DNA from: Crocodylus rhombifer
Taxonomy: Eukaryota; Chordata; Crocodylia; Crocodylidae
Assembly: GCA_038503035.1 (NCBI GenBank)
Contig: JAVSML010000977.1
Coordinates: forward strand, 597,807-661,806
Direction of reading: 5' to 3'
DNA: 64,000 bases
Shown here: piece by piece, positions 24,201 to 37,102 of the stretch
Position numbering within the stretch: the stretch's first letter is position 1
Layout: every line of letters starts with the position of its first letter
The notes under the pieces: generated by a model
Told to the model about the DNA's origin: nothing
Databases searched by the model: none
Seen by the model: the letters and a program-made list of their open reading frames with translations, nothing else
Position numbers and translations under genes: made by a program

Positions 24201-24970
24201 CTGTCACAATTGGTCTTGTTCCTACCTATTCTCTGTTTCTTGAAGTAATATATTGACAGTCTAAACAGCTGCAAAGATCAACTTTTATACTACTTGTGCT
24301 GCAAGATGAATATGAAGTGGATCTTTCTGTGAGAGGCAAGGACTTCTATGCCCTCTGAAAGACTGACTTCTTAGAACTATAATTTAGAACCCGGAGCCCT
24401 TAGAGTCCCCCATTTTAACCGTTAGACCTCTTCCACATTTCATACTAACCCTGATTCAGCAACCACCACAGCGGAACTAGTGTTGCCCCTTGAGGCATTG
24501 CTTAGACTATATGTTTTAAGGCATGACATTAGCATGAGCTAGCACCTTTTAAAAGTAGTCTAGACAATACATGATGTGTGCTATGTGCTGAACTAGGTAA
24601 GTTAAACTTTAGGCTTCTCCCAAGGTTAGTTAGGTTAGCCTAATTCCACATCTTAAACCCAAGCCTAGACAAGGCTATTGTGTACCCAAGTTGATGCAGG
24701 AGTTTTGAGCCAATAAAACTTGACCTGTATTTAAAACACTGTCCCACTTACTGAAAGAAAACATGCTTATCAAATGCAAATATTTGTATTTTATTGTAGA
24801 ATAGCAATCTTAATTCTGACTCGAAAGAAATTATTATTTAATAAGCAATATAGAATGCAATTTATCAAACTGTTGTGTGAAGTGCTGATTTTAAGTTTAT
24901 GATTTTTATGTATAATATGTATGTATTTTATGAGTATAGCCATTAGTGCTTTGTATTTATGTGATATTGC
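21285..24970. other. Intron 1, mostly unique-looking
   Basis: Apart from the repeat at 22220-22345 with its GC-rich follow-on to about 22850 and an A run at 24089-24106, nothing was identified. 24500-24690 contains AGTCTAGACAATAC and AGCCTAGACAAGGC, possibly a worn MITE. Confidence 0.5.
22220..22345. repeat. Interspersed repeat R1a (CCCAATAATTAGATTCTG)
   Basis: TTTACTTGAATCTAAGATGA, then CCCAATAATTAGATTCTGTA and a TTGTAATTTTCGATGTATAG segment, recur at 30130-30310. The GC-rich stretch after it (to about 22850) may belong to the same insertion. Family not identified. Confidence 0.6.
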
Positions 24971-24978
24971 AAAGTATT

Positions 24979-25997
24979 TAGGGGTGCACCAATAGAGATT
25001 TTGGGAGCCGATACAGATAGCCAATATTTAAGGAGCCATATCAGCCAATACTGATCTGATTTCCAATACAGCTGCCTCTGGCTGGAAAGTTTGGTGTGAT
25101 GGAAGGAGCATGGGGGTGGGGAGACCAGATCAATGCTCCGTGTGGTGAGGGGAGAGACCGGGGGCAGGGACACGTTCTGCCTGGGTAGTGGGGCCAGAGC
25201 CACGGCTCATTGGGAGCGGGGAGGCTGCTCCCACTGCTGTTTTCAGTCTGGGATGGCATGGGGAAGGGTGCACTCCCTGGATATGCATGGGGCAGGGCGG
25301 ACTGCAGCCAAGGATGCCTGGGGCTCTTCCTGGCATGGGCTGGGCTTAGAGTGGGCACTGGCAGTACTGGGAGGATGCTGCCTCCACCCCAGGTTTTGCT
25401 GCCGCCAGTTGCCCAGTGCAGCCCTGGCTCTTCCTGGTGTATGGGTTGAGCTGGGGCTGTGCCAGGTGGCTGGCAGTAGCGGCGCTGGGAGTGGAGCGGT
25501 GGCAACGTTTGGGATGGATGCAGCATCCTCCCAGTGCTGCCAGTGCCCACTCCAAGCACTGCCCCCACCAAGAAGAGCTCTGTGCACCCTGCCCTGCCCT
25601 GTGCAGATCTGGGGAGCACATAACCCCCCTGTGCCCTCCTGGGGTGCAAGCAGCAATGAGAGCTGCCTCCCCCCTCCATGAGTTGTCTCTGGCCCTCCCC
25701 CAGCCCTGCCTGGGCAGTGCCTGCCTCTGCCTCCTCCTTCATGGTGGTGGGTGTTAATCTGCTCTCCCCCATGCCTCTTCCCTCCCTGCTCCCCTTCCAC
25801 CATGCGGGAACTAGCTGGAGGCGGTACTCCACGCTGTTGGCTCTGCTCTTTGCTGCCTGAATGCTGTGCTGCAGCTGTGTGCAGCATGGGCATTTATCAG
25901 CCAAATGATCAGCCCCATTGGGCCGACATCAGATGCAGCCAATTTTCTTTATATCGGTATCAATCCAATATCAAACTGATGTATTGGTGCACCTCTA
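24979..25997. mobile_element. hAT element, GGGGTGCACC family, 1019 bp
   Basis: The left end TAGGGGTGCACCAATA pairs with the reverse complement of the right end, TAGAGGTGCACCAATA. Flanks AAAGTATT (24971-24978) and AAACTATT (25998-26005) match at 7 of 8. The interior is GC-rich and contains a 287-codon antisense open frame without any recognisable domain. Related pieces lie at 32095-33080, 44195-44290 and 56243-56760. Confidence 0.83.
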
Positions 25998-26935
25998 AAA
26001 CTATTCCTTTTAGAATGCCTTTAAAAGATGAAAGCCACTGTTTGTTAAGGGCTAAAAGAGAAGTGAAGTTTGTGTATAAGATGTGTTTCTAGAAGTAAGA
26101 TGAGCTAAAATAACATTACAAATTGTTTTCAGAAGTGAACATCAGAAAAATTAGAACAAATCTGTCTCAAATTGCTTGTGTCAATTTTCCCCAACCTTTC
26201 ATTTGCCTGAAATCCCATGTGATACATAAACTTTCAGGAAAATTTGTTTGTGTTTAATGTAGTTGGGGAAGAGATTGAAAAGTCAGATATGTAATGAGAA
26301 AATAACTTTACTCTCAACTGTACAGGTTCAGCTTCAAAATGTAGGATTCTGCATTTCTGTCTACATCTCTTGTTCACCTTACTTGTTTTCCTTTTTGTTA
26401 GTTTATAATTTAAAATAAACTATTAAATGATGTTGAAAGTGGGCAATGTCTGCAAACCTTCCCCCAAAACAAACAAACAAAAAAAACTTTACTGAAAATA
26501 AAATGCTGGCTCTCCAGAGGGAACCAGCAGTCCTCATGGTGCTATATAATAAAGACTAAAACATTTTTTGAATAATAAATATTCGGTGTAAACTGAATTG
26601 CTGAGTTATGTTACCCGGATGTTTTTATATCCAGGAGGTGGATTACATTTTGGCCCTATGTACTCTGATTTCACAGCCATGAATCCATTGGTCCTTGCAG
26701 CAAGAGTATGCCCAACAGATTGAGGCCTTGGCTATAAAATTGCTCCTACTGTAATGCAAAAGTTTAGAAACTAGAAGTTGATAAGGAATTGACCTAAGTT
26801 AATTTAGGAGGCACTCCAGTTAATTTAGGGCTGATTTTTTGGGTATCTACATAAGGGTTGCAATAGTTTAATTATGTCAGTTCCTAGACTGATGTAAATA
26901 TATTAGTACAAATCTGCAGTGTTAAGGCCTTAGCT

Positions 26936-26998
26936 CAGGGTTGAGCAATTTTTTCAGGTGGAGAGCCACTTACTGAGTTTCAGCAAGTGTAGCTCGAG
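26936..26998. mobile_element. Short hAT left-end fragment
   Basis: CAGGGTTGAGCAATTTTTTC followed by AGGTGGAGAGCCACTTACTG matches the start of the element at 7246 and breaks off near 26998. Confidence 0.6.
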
Positions 26999-27167
26999 GA
27001 AATGTGAATCATTTCTTTTTAGCTCAAATAACTGTTAATTCTAAACCTGTTGGGTGCAAATGCTAACATTATAATAAAAGCACTGACTATTTTTAACAAC
27101 TATCTAGTAAGCCTTCTTAGCACAGAGTTTCCTTCAATACCTTGTCTACTTTAGTTAAGTGCTTGCA

Positions 27168-27643
27168 CAAGTTTCCCTTGCTTAATGCGGGTTCTGTATG
27201 TACGTATTCGCTCTATGAGATGACCTGTTTTATACCAAAAATTTATTGTATGCAAGGTAAGGTCATTCTTAAGCTATTGGTGTGGTGGAAGCCTGCTGTC
27301 AGCTGCTTTGTGCACTGCATTGTGGGAGTGACGTGCAGCAAAATATAGTCTCCTATGTGCATTTGTGCTCCTCCCGTGTTATCTACAACATTAGTTTCTG
27401 TACTTGCCATCCCCATTATGGTAACATGCACTACCACCTTGTGCTTGTGTGTACTGTCTGCAGTTAGTGAGTACCAGAATTGTTTTGTAAAAGTTGTAGA
27501 AATGGGTCTGGGGGTCAGAACAGTCGAGGTCTTGGACTGTATCCCTATTTGTTACATTGTAAAGTGGGTTCCCGTCATGCGAATTAGAGTTTTATGTGCA
27601 ATTTTCCAGGAACACGTGTACAACATAAAGCCAGAGAAACCTG
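27168..27643 (+). mobile_element. Tigger-like element, copy 2
   Basis: The left end CAAGTTTCCCTTGCTTAATG and right end GAGAAACCTG with TA after it match copies 1 and 3. Internal landmarks shared by all three are GTGTGGTGGAAGCC, GCCATCCCCATTATGG and AAATGGGTCTGGGGG. It is 476 bp, without the transposase remnant. The left TA is changed to CA. Confidence 0.82.
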
Positions 27644-29133
27644 TACTTCCCCAATAGCTGTAGTTTCTAAACACCTTATGGTGCATGAAACAAACTGTCT
27701 GTATAGATTATTTTCCAGTTCTCTTTTTGGGGTAGGGAGGATTTTTTTTTCTCAAGAGCTGTTTACTTTTATTAGTGAATACCTTTCACTTGAAACACAA
27801 AGTAGCTAGGTCTAAAGTGGGTTTAGGTTCCTATTACAACAAATTCCACAATCTTGAACTATACTCTTATGATCTTCCCTGGGCCTGAATGAGCTTTTAC
27901 CTTCCAGTGACTAAAGTTCTGGATAGATTGATGCATTAACCACAGTTTTGATTCCAGAGTATAATGATATGTTAGATACACTGGAGCCAAATAATTAAAA
28001 ACTTGAACTTAAAACTAATTCCTTATGGAACTGTGAGAAGATGACATGGATATACTTGCAGTAAACCATGTTGCTGTGGAGATTGGCTGTTGCCTTTTGA
28101 TCAGTTTTAGTTTTCTCATGTCTCAGACTTTCAAGCCCAGGTAGATTATTATTTTGCTATAGTTTAGCCAGCAGATAAAAAAGGGTGTATGCCAAGATAT
28201 TGTTCAGAAAGTTGCCGCATCATTTCCTCATCAGTCAAGACTGTAAAATATATTTTGTTAGAGGTCAGAAGTTTCAACACAGTTGAAGACATCAAGCTTC
28301 TTCCAGTAGCTTCCCAAAGAGATTTGACAGAAGGGAATTTTTTTTAAATTTGTGTATACTATCTAGAACAAAGATAAATGTGTACAAGAGGCTTCTGGGA
28401 AAAGGAGCTTACACCTTCCTTTTCTAGAAAAATAACTAACCTTTTCAGTGGTTTATTTATGGGTCCTGAAATAATTGTATTTGTTATAGGAAGTGTGTTA
28501 CTTCCATGTCCTGAGAGAAATACTGGTGAATTACTTTGCTCTTGCCTGTTGCCGCAAGGTTTCCTGTGCTGTTCCTTAGAGATACTTCACTCTGACAGAA
28601 GCTAGACAGCCATATCTACAAGAAGCCCTTGAACTCTAGTCTAGGGCAAAGATAAGAGATTCAGTCTTTTGGTGCTCCGGTAAATGCACATAGATAGCAA
28701 CAGCTGGAAAAGGGTGCCAGATTCACATTTTAATTATTTTGACATAATCTCAGAACAGCAGTTTTTCTCTAAGATCTTCATTAGAAAAGTGTATTATTTT
28801 CTGTTGTCAGTAACTTGGAAGTAGATGAATAGATTTTGGTAGAGCTGGTACTTTTTAGTTTTGTTAGGCTAATATAAGTGTCCATATGTGCATATATATA
28901 CATGCACAATAGCATTCTTATAAGGCAAACAGTAGAGACCATTTTGGTATACTTTGACTAAAAGAGTTGATAGGTTTTGGTTTAATGGTATGGCTGTTTC
29001 AGAATCAGCTGGTATGTAATCTGCAGTGCTTTGTATCTGGGTGATACCTAGAAACCTGAACATTTAAGTGTACATTTTGGAGTCATTTCAGATGGGAAGG
29101 GAGGATTCTTGCTCTTGAATCAGCCAGGAGCTG

Positions 29134-29290
29134 TTGCATTCTACAGTTAAGTAGGACAAGTAGGAATGATGCCAGTGTAGCAAAACTGCTTCAACTTTAA
29201 CTCTGCTTCCTCCAGGATTAAAGTGGGTACAGTTTTGCTACATTTGTATTGCTCATGGTTTCTGTACACTTAACTGTTAGAATGTAGCAA
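29134..29290. repeat. Imperfect palindromic (fold-back) repeat
   Basis: The outer arms TTGCATTCTACAGTTAAGTA (29134-29153) and CACTTAACTGTTAGAATGTA (29267-29286) are inverted with small gaps. The inner arms TGTAGCAAAACTG (29176-29188) and CAGTTTTGCTACA (29230-29242) are perfectly inverted over 13 bp. It is probably a MITE; it would fold into a long hairpin in RNA. Confidence 0.72.
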
Positions 29291-29941
29291 TTGATTTGCA
29301 CTCCTAATCGGCGGCTCCTTTTTTGGAACGATTCCATTTTGAAACGGCTCCAAATATGTGTGTGTCCATATCATCAGCTGTCTCTTTTGGAACTGCTTTA
29401 TTGTAATTTAAAAATCATTTACACTTAATCATAGAAACATTCTGCCTTAGAAAATAAGACTTTATGCCAGAGTTGACTTAGAATTTCCATCAGCTTGACT
29501 AAGCATTGACAGGAGTTGCCTTGATCATTCTTGCCCTGGGCTGTCTAGATGGATAATACTCAGTTCAAAATGCTCAGACACTCAGAGCAAAGCAGTCTTT
29601 GCTGAAATCTTGTTGGGACAAAACTCTTGCTGAAGTAAATGGATTTTTTCCTGATAACTGACTGTAGGATTTGATGTACTAATCAGAAACAATGTATTCT
29701 CTTACTTCAGGTTTAGAACTGGTTCTTCAGACTATTCTGTTTTAATGGTGAACGAGGCTTTTACTTTAAATATAAAACAAAAATTTAAAATGGAAATGGG
29801 TTAACTCTGTTGCTTTTTGTTTAACAATAATAAGAGGGGAATAAAATCGCACATAACATTTTCATTAATGTCTGTTTTTTGAGAGTTGGCTACAATTTGC
29901 AAACCAGCTGTTTCACTCTGTGCAATCCTAGATACAGAAAT

Positions 29942-29966
29942 TAAAAAAAAAAAAAAAAAAAAAAAA
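29942..29966. repeat. Poly-A tract
   Basis: A run of about 25 A; no retroposon body was recognised upstream. Confidence 0.9.
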
Positions 29967-30129
29967 GAGTTAAAAGCTAGAGCTTTCTGTTAGTGAGGTA
30001 AAGCAAGAACAGTAAGGGGAGGTCGGAAGATCTGCTTGGAAATATAAGAGACATCTCCCAATATATAAACTCCAAAAGGCATGGGATTACTAGCCAATCA
30101 ACTCCAAGTTGATTCTAATTTTCCCAATA

Positions 30130-30310
30130 ATTAGGTTCTATGCATGGGAAAATTATGAATTTGTTATAATTTTCCATTTATAGAAACAACTATATTTACA
30201 CTAATACAAGATGACCCTGAATATAAGATACCCTTCCCAATAATTAGATTCTGTATATGGAAAATTTATGAATTTGTTACAATTTCCAGGTGTAGAATCT
30301 AATTATCAGA
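30130..30310. repeat. Interspersed repeat R1b, partly duplicated
   Basis: Two successive versions of CCCAATAATTAG(G/A)TTCT, each followed by TTATGAATTTGTTA, lie here about 110 bp apart, matching 22220-22345. Confidence 0.6.
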
Positions 30311-30779
30311 GTGCTGTCTTGAATTCACCCCCCACATACTACTACAGTAGAAGAAATAGTGGCTGGGGAGGTGGGGAAGGAAGGGGTCAGGTGGCCCCTT
30401 GTCCTCTGCCTCCCCCCCAATTTCTTCCCCCTTCATTCTTCCTGACCACCTTTACCTTCAGGCTCTGTTCCCTCCCGAGGCACAATGTGGAGATGAGCTG
30501 CATGTGACAGTAACTGTGGAAGGATACACAGAGGAGGACAGAAACTGCAGAGAATAGGAGGCTGCTATGAATCTGACTCTGGCTCCAACCTTGACTACTG
30601 AAAATTTCAGCAGTTACTGAATGTATAAACACATTTTTGAGTACCAACTGTGCATGATAAGGCTCATCACTTACCATATAGTTCATTGGGTTGGGCCCTA
30701 GCAGAGTCAACAGCATTTTAATCCACAGTGACCCTACAGCCCAGCACTGCTCAGTATGTGTGTGTACTCCAGATCTCCT

Positions 30780-30811
30780 CCCCCCCCCCCCCCCCCCCCA
30801 CACACACACAT
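30780..30811. repeat. Poly-C followed by (CA)n
   Basis: Nineteen or so C followed by CACACACACA. Such a run is prone to sequencing error. Confidence 0.9.
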
Positions 30812-32094
30812 ACAGGATCCACGTGCTAATTAGTTCCCCTGCCTCCACTCAAGACTGGAATTGGGTATTTTTGTCACAAGTCTTGGGACCTTCCAAAAAC
30901 GTACATTCAGATTACACACAGGGCTTCCTGGTCCATCTCCATCCCATAGAAGGTAGGGCCAGACTAATTGCATGTGACAGGCTGAGAGAGGGGACAACAG
31001 GGCCTCCCAGCTACAAAGAAGTTTGGTGATGAGTGCCACACACTTAAAGCTTGTGAAGAAATGGGTTCTTGGAAATGGGAAAGAAAGGAACTGCTCAGTT
31101 GTGGTGGTGAAGAGGAAATCAAAATGTATTTGATACAGTGGTTCACTATGACCTGAAAAAGAGTTGGCACTGTGGGGAACCAAACACAGTGTGTGCTATA
31201 TCTTATTCAGCTGGGATGTGCTAACCTAGCCTTCTGGTAGGTTCTCACCAGTGTGCTTGTCTAATATGGTCCATGAATTTTATGGGCATGCTTAGTATGG
31301 GCTGCATTCAGTCATTTTCATAGTTTTCCATGACTGTTCGTAGAAGCAACATGTGCTCAGTTTAATGATAATCAATATGTTTAAGGGGTGAGCGAGCAGG
31401 AGATTGCTGGTATGCGACTACAAGATGAAGGGCTTTTTTCCTATGCTGATGGGGGGGGTGGACCCTTTATTTTATGTTTGAATATATACAATAATTATTT
31501 TGTAATTTGCTGTGCAAAGGATACATTACTTAAAGCATACTTGAAATTGTTGGGCGTTTTTACACGTGCTCTGGGAGGTGCGTGGGGCCTTTTAATTAGA
31601 AAGCCATGCTAATTAAAAGCATTTGTAAATTCAAAGCATCCTGCTGCCTTTTTTCAGTGCAGGGACACTAATATATGAGACGCTAGAGTCTGCTGGAGTG
31701 CATTTATTTCTGTGCACTGGATTTCCGGTGTGGTGGAGCCAGCTCCCTGCACATCTGTAGGAGCCCATTATTCCTTACTGATTTTCTTCAAACTATCTAC
31801 ACTTGTTCCTACAGCCTTATGGTATTCTTCAGGCTGATTTAGATGGGGAATTGCCTGCTGAGCCAATATATTTCATATGCCTTGCAGGACACATCGTACT
31901 ATATAAAGATACTTAAGTTAGCTCTGAATGATTTAGCTTGAGCAGCAAAAGCAATTATAGCTGCGTTACTGCTGCACCCAGAGTAATGTGTATGTTGCTT
32001 CTTAGCATGGCTTTTTAGTGGCAATACTGCTTCTGAACTGGCTTTGGCCTCTCTACATAGCACTGCATTGTGCAGACACTCTGTGTCATATAGA

Positions 32095-33080
32095 CTTAAA
32101 ATTGACATTATCGGCAATCTGCTTTTTTTGGCTGATGTAGCCGATAATATCACCAATAAATGCTGCATGCATGCACGCACAGCCACAGCATGTATGTGGC
32201 CAGGAATGCAGCCCAGCAGCTTGGAGACCAGTGTGCAGCCAATAAGCATGTGGGAGGAAGGGGCGGGGGGGGCAGATAGAGGAGGGAGAGAGTGGGCCGG
32301 GGCAGGCACTGCCCAGCCAGGGTGGGATAGGGCATGGGATGGAGCCACAGGTAGCTTGCCTAGGGCAGGTGGGAGGAGTGTGGCTCCCGCCTCTCCACAC
32401 CCCCTGGAGGAGGCATCAGGGACATGTGCCTCACTGTATTTGTGCAGAGGGCAAGGGCGGGCTGCCTGATGTAGGCTGGGGCCAGTGACTGTGCTGGCCT
32501 CTTTCTGGTGGGGAGGCTGTGCTGGGGCTCTGCTCAGGGCAAGTGAAGGGCAAGTGGGGCAGTGGCACTGGTCGGGGCTATGAGGTGGGCTATAGCCACC
32601 CTAAAGTTCCCTGTAGCACCCCCACATTGCCCTCCCTCCCAGTACTGCCATCACCTGCCCTGAGCGCAGCCCCAGCCCAGCTTCTCTGTCAGGAAGATGC
32701 TGGCATAGCCTCAACCCCATCCTTCAGTGGACAGCCCACCCTCGTCCTGTGCACAAATCCAGGGGGCACATGCCTCCCTTGGGGGTGGACACAGCAGCAG
32801 GAGCTGCCCTCCAGGCAAGCTGCCCGCAGTTCTGTCCCCTGCCCTGCCCCACCCCAGCTGGTCAGCACCTGCCTCAGCCCCACTCCTCTCACCATGGGGG
32901 CTTTGATTTGCACCCCCCACCCCACACCAGTGTCCCTTCCCTCCCACAGACATACCACCAGCTGGACACTGCTATCCAAGCTGCCAGGCTGCATATCAGC
33001 AGTTGGATCGATATTGGCCAATATGGCTGGTTAATAATTGGCCATCGGTATTGGCTAAAAAAAATCTTTATCGGTGTACC
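32095..33080. mobile_element. Diverged member of the GGGTGCACCGATA hAT family
   Basis: The left part carries ATTATCGGCAATCTGC and GATGTAGCCGATAATATC; the right end reads GGCCATCGGTATTGGC and TTTATCGGTGTACCTG. The GC-rich middle is similar in style to 24979-25997. Exact ends are uncertain. Confidence 0.65.
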
Positions 33081-35023
33081 TGTACTTGTACACACAAAGC
33101 TTTAAAAAAAATTAATGTGACAGCCCTCTGTCTTGACCGCAGTTCTGTAACCTTGCTCATTGTGTTCCTTTTCCTTGTCTATCCCCTGTCTTTTCTGTTT
33201 CATAGGGTGTAGGTATTAGATGATCTCAACTAAAATTGGCAGGTCTGTGATGCAGTTGTACTTATGTGGCACTACATACAGATAACCAATTTAAAAATGT
33301 GAAAACCAGCCAGTTACTGTTCTTAAGTGACAGTATTGTAAAATTTAAAACTATAAATAAATAGGATTTAAGAATTAATATCTCTGCATAGATTATTTTA
33401 TCCATTGAAATCTAAATTCTTAAAATTAGGATAGTTGTTCATTTAAAGTATGTTACAAAGATGAGTGGTAGTGCACAGTGAATATTCTGTTATGCTTCAT
33501 TTTCCATTAATTTTATCATATTAGGTTCCTATCTTAGATGAGAGCAGTTAAATACATTGTGTGATTGGAAGCTTTCACAGTATTAAATGGTTTTACCTTT
33601 AATGTTTTATGTGAAATTACTGTGTCTTTCCAGTAATTGAGTTGTTCCTAGCTCTAGGGAAGAAGTTTGAGATGGTCATTAGAGGCCTTTTCACAGGGTT
33701 GAGATTCTTAATTTAATAATGTATTTTAAAGGAGTTGGGGAGGATGGGGTTTGTCATGTTTCTATGCAGACAATGGCTGGACTCTGCTGAGAGCTAAAAT
33801 CAAGCGTAGAACTTTTAGCTTTTCAGTAATATAAATTGGAAACCTGCTTTGGAGTCAGGTAAGAATACCATTTTAAGGCTAAACATTACAGCAGTTGTCT
33901 ATGATTATATTTTAAAAAACCCCTAAAACCAAGCATAAAAATCCTTTATGTTAAAATCTGCTCAGTTCTATAACTGCAAACTCATGAACTATTTTTCTTT
34001 GTAAGCAAATGGTTGTGTAAAGAGTTATTGTTATTTCGGCACAATAGTTATAGGGAGATAGTGTTATCTATTTGAACACAAGAGAGCTTTCACTGCTTGT
34101 AAGGCTGATGTATTTAAAAATTCTGTATTGGAAAAGCTGATAGCATACCTGTATTACCTGTTCGCTGAGCACTTATCCTTCTATTTCTTTCTACAGTCTG
34201 AGTGATACTTTATTGTTAAATGTAACTAGACATTGTATTAAAAAAAGAAAGGGGAGAAGAGGGAACATACTGAAGGAAACAGGTTTGTACAGTAGGAGCT
34301 AATGCCCTAGTTCAGGCATAGCTTAAAATGGCTTTTAATAAAGGTAAAATTGTCTGGAAAATGCTAAAACATTAGAATATATATGTATAGAACTCTTGTT
34401 ATGATCTTATACTGTAGCCTTTTAATAAATTATAATTATAAAAGTTTCCATCAGCTTTCTGATGTCATGAAGTCTACAGTTTAATAGTCAGATATGGAAA
34501 AATATCATAGGACACTGACTTTGTTCTTTGCCAATAAAGGATTGTCCCTATGATATATTTCCTTATAGTTTGGCTAGTCGTCTTTCAGATACGTCAGGCA
34601 GGTGCTTACCAGAATGTCTTATTTAATCTCCATTAGTAAAGTTAATTGAAATTAGTTGACTTATTTTGTTACAAGAAACAGAGATTTGGACTGCCACATA
34701 GGTGGTGATTTCACAGCTTGTGAAGCTAGAAACTGGACTTGGGGAGAGCCTCCTCTGCTGTCCAGCTTCCTGTCCCTGGTTTTGGGAAAAGGTAAGGAGC
34801 AACAGAGCAAACCCCCAGCCTGTTTCTCAAAATGAGCAGTCCCTGCTCTGGAAGATCTTTTTCCCGGAGGGTAGATTTTTCCTCCTGGGAGAAATTGAAT
34901 GAATGAATGCAAGTATGCCTGGAGTTTCTACCGGGAAAGTAGTAATTCTTCTCTACATAGGTGCCAACACAGAACTGAACAGTTAAGTTCAGGATGGGCA
35001 AAACTATCTCTAATGGTTGTTTA
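33081..35023. other. Intron 1, long AT-rich stretch without repeats I can name
   Basis: About 1.9 kb with no transposon or coding signature; a reasonable place to look for conserved noncoding sequence by alignment. Confidence 0.5.
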
Positions 35024-35312
35024 CAGATGTTAAAAAAAAAAACCCAAATGGCACTTTACTCGAGCCCAGCACATGTCCAGAAGTGGCATCATGTTAGTTG
35101 GACCAGACTTGCCCAACATCTATATAGGTTGGACGCTTTAGGGGGCTTTTTTGGTGCTTTTATCCAATAGCTGATTGAATCGGCTTTAAATAAAATTGCC
35201 AAAAAGACCTGCTTAAGTGCCTGATCTATAAGATGCTGTGATGTCCGGTCGAACTAATGTGCTGCTTTTTCCAGTAAAGTGTGTATTTTTGTTTGTTTGT
35301 TTTTAACATCTG
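35024..35312. mobile_element. MITE-like element with CAGATGTTAAAAA termini
   Basis: CAGATGTTAAAAA at 35024-35036 and its exact reverse complement TTTTTAACATCTG at 35300-35312 bound 289 bp. TA precedes the left end, while AA follows the right, so a TA duplication with one change is possible. Confidence 0.65.
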
Positions 35313-35954
35313 AAAGTGGCCCGAATGCCCTTCCTAGCCCTTTTCCTTATATTCACCTTTTGCGATGTGAACACTGTGGGCCTCGATAGCAGTGGGGCCT
35401 GCAACAATACTGTTATTTACTTGCTCCCTCACCCAACATTATTAAGGTTAGTTTTAATTCAACAAAAAAGACATCAAGAGTAAAAGGGGAAAAGAGAGTA
35501 TTTCTTTAGTTTTTTGCTTCAAAGTTCGTTCCTCTCCTGGTATATTCACTTCTCTCACTACAGATAAGTAATCATAGTGAGGTTTGATCATCTACTAACC
35601 TTGATCCCAGATCCTATCCAGATTCAAGTTAACTCGTAGTCCCCCAGCATCCCAGGATGCTTTGCACCTTCCCTGTCCTCCCTGCTTCCCTGGGGTAGGG
35701 TGGGCAGGCTAGCCTTGGTCTAAGGAGCCTGCTCCAGCCTTCTGGCCTGGGCCACTACAGGCACATGGCTGCTTTTCCAGAATCAAAAGTGAATGTCTGT
35801 TCACTTTCTTATTGGTTCAATCTATGCAGCTTAGACTAATGTGTAAAGATTTGATCAGTTCAGCCTCAGGCTTTTTGACTCTCTGTACTAAGCCAAGGTG
35901 ATGAGCTGAAGAAAATACAGACTGAAAATCAGTTCTAAAAACTGCTAACAAAAT

Positions 35955-36080
35955 TAGGCAGACAAGGTTTTTTAGGTGAATCTGATATATTTTATTAGAC
36001 CAACTTAAATAGTTGGAGAAAAAATATGTAGGCAAGCTTTTGGGTTTAAAAACCCTTTGTCAGGCTGAGGAAGTTTCTGC
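35955..36080 (-). repeat. Copy of the TTGGTCTAATAAAA-ended repeat, antisense
   Basis: On the + strand it reads ATTTTATTAGACCAACTTAA, then GGCAAGCTTTTGGG and CCTTTGTCAGGCTGAGG, the reverse of 12600-12720. Confidence 0.65.
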
Positions 36081-36340
36081 AGTTGGTGTGTGCTCTTCCT
36101 GGATGGAATGAAAAGTAATGAACCCAGAGTCTGGGCTGGTATGCATACAAGATAGGCAGTCAGTGAGGATGCAAATTGAGAAGTCATTCTCTGGGAAATT
36201 GTTAGGTTGGGAAATAATAGTATTCACTTACCTCACAGGATTGTTGTGAGGCTAAATAAAAATTGTGAAGCATTCAGATAGTAAGATGATGAGAACTATT
36301 ATAAATACCTAGGGAGAAAAGTACAGGATGAGAAAGGCCT

Positions 36341-36630
36341 CGTCTTCACTGCAGCGATAACTGAGTGTTCACCCAAACTTGAGTCCTTTCCACATACAGC
36401 TTTTATCTCCAGTATAGTGGTCCTTTTACCTGGGTTAACTGGCCCATCAGGGAGTATGGACTTCAGCTTGCATTAGCACAGATTTTCAGCAGCTAGCAGG
36501 AAATCTGTGTAGTAACCCATTCCTTCATAGTCTGAGTGTTGTGTGGATGCATGACTGCTTTTACTCAAGCTAGGCTTACAAAAGAGCAATTCATCTGAGG
36601 GTAGCTTGAGCTAACTCTGCAGTGAAGACA
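36341..36630. mobile_element. MITE-like element with CTGCAGTGAAGACA termini
   Basis: CGTCTTCACTGCAG (36341-36354) and CTGCAGTGAAGACA (36617-36630) are inverted at 13 of 14 positions, 290 bp apart. Inner sequences (AAACTTGAGTCC / CAAGCTAGGCTT) are not strongly paired. This resembles the sauropsid family with TGTCTACACT-type ends. Confidence 0.68.
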
Positions 36631-37102
36631 TAATTGTTGAGTTGTTTTTGCTTTGTGACCAATCTTTGGCATCATTTTGCTCTTTACCTGGAACTAATTG
36701 ATTACTGATACTTTGAAAAGTGATTGAGACATCAGTACACAGTAGTTTTTAAAAAAAAAGCTAGTCTCTGTCATTATTGATATGTTTTATTTACAGACTG
36801 TGCTTGAAAGACTAAAAGAAGTACCCAGGTTCAGAAAACGCCAAAGGTTTGAATCTTCTGGTGCTTGATGCTATTTTAGTGAAACAACATCTTGTAACTA
36901 TCTCTAGTGATTTAAAGTTGTCTGCATTCTCAGCCGCTTAATTTTGAAATGGATATTAATACCGCCAGTCACTGCAATCTTGGCATGGGTTCCAGTTTAT
37001 GGTCTAGCTTTGTGTAATTGCCAAGCATTTGAGGCTGCAGCTTTCCATAGTGAAAGCAGGCAGCACCAGAATAACTTCTGTTAGTGTAAACTGTAGTATT
37101 TA

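Larger units (their letters stand above)
27644..30129. other. Intron 1, AT-rich, unique-looking
   Basis: Only the fold-back repeat at 29134-29290 and the poly-A run at 29942 stand out. Confidence 0.55.

Noticed and set aside
25041..25904. 287-codon - strand frame as a gene
   Set aside because: It lies entirely within a transposon with defined ends; no start context, no domain, and proline/serine-rich low complexity.
30780..30811. C-run and CA-run as a functional element
   Set aside because: Simple repeat with no other support; possible sequence error in the homopolymer.
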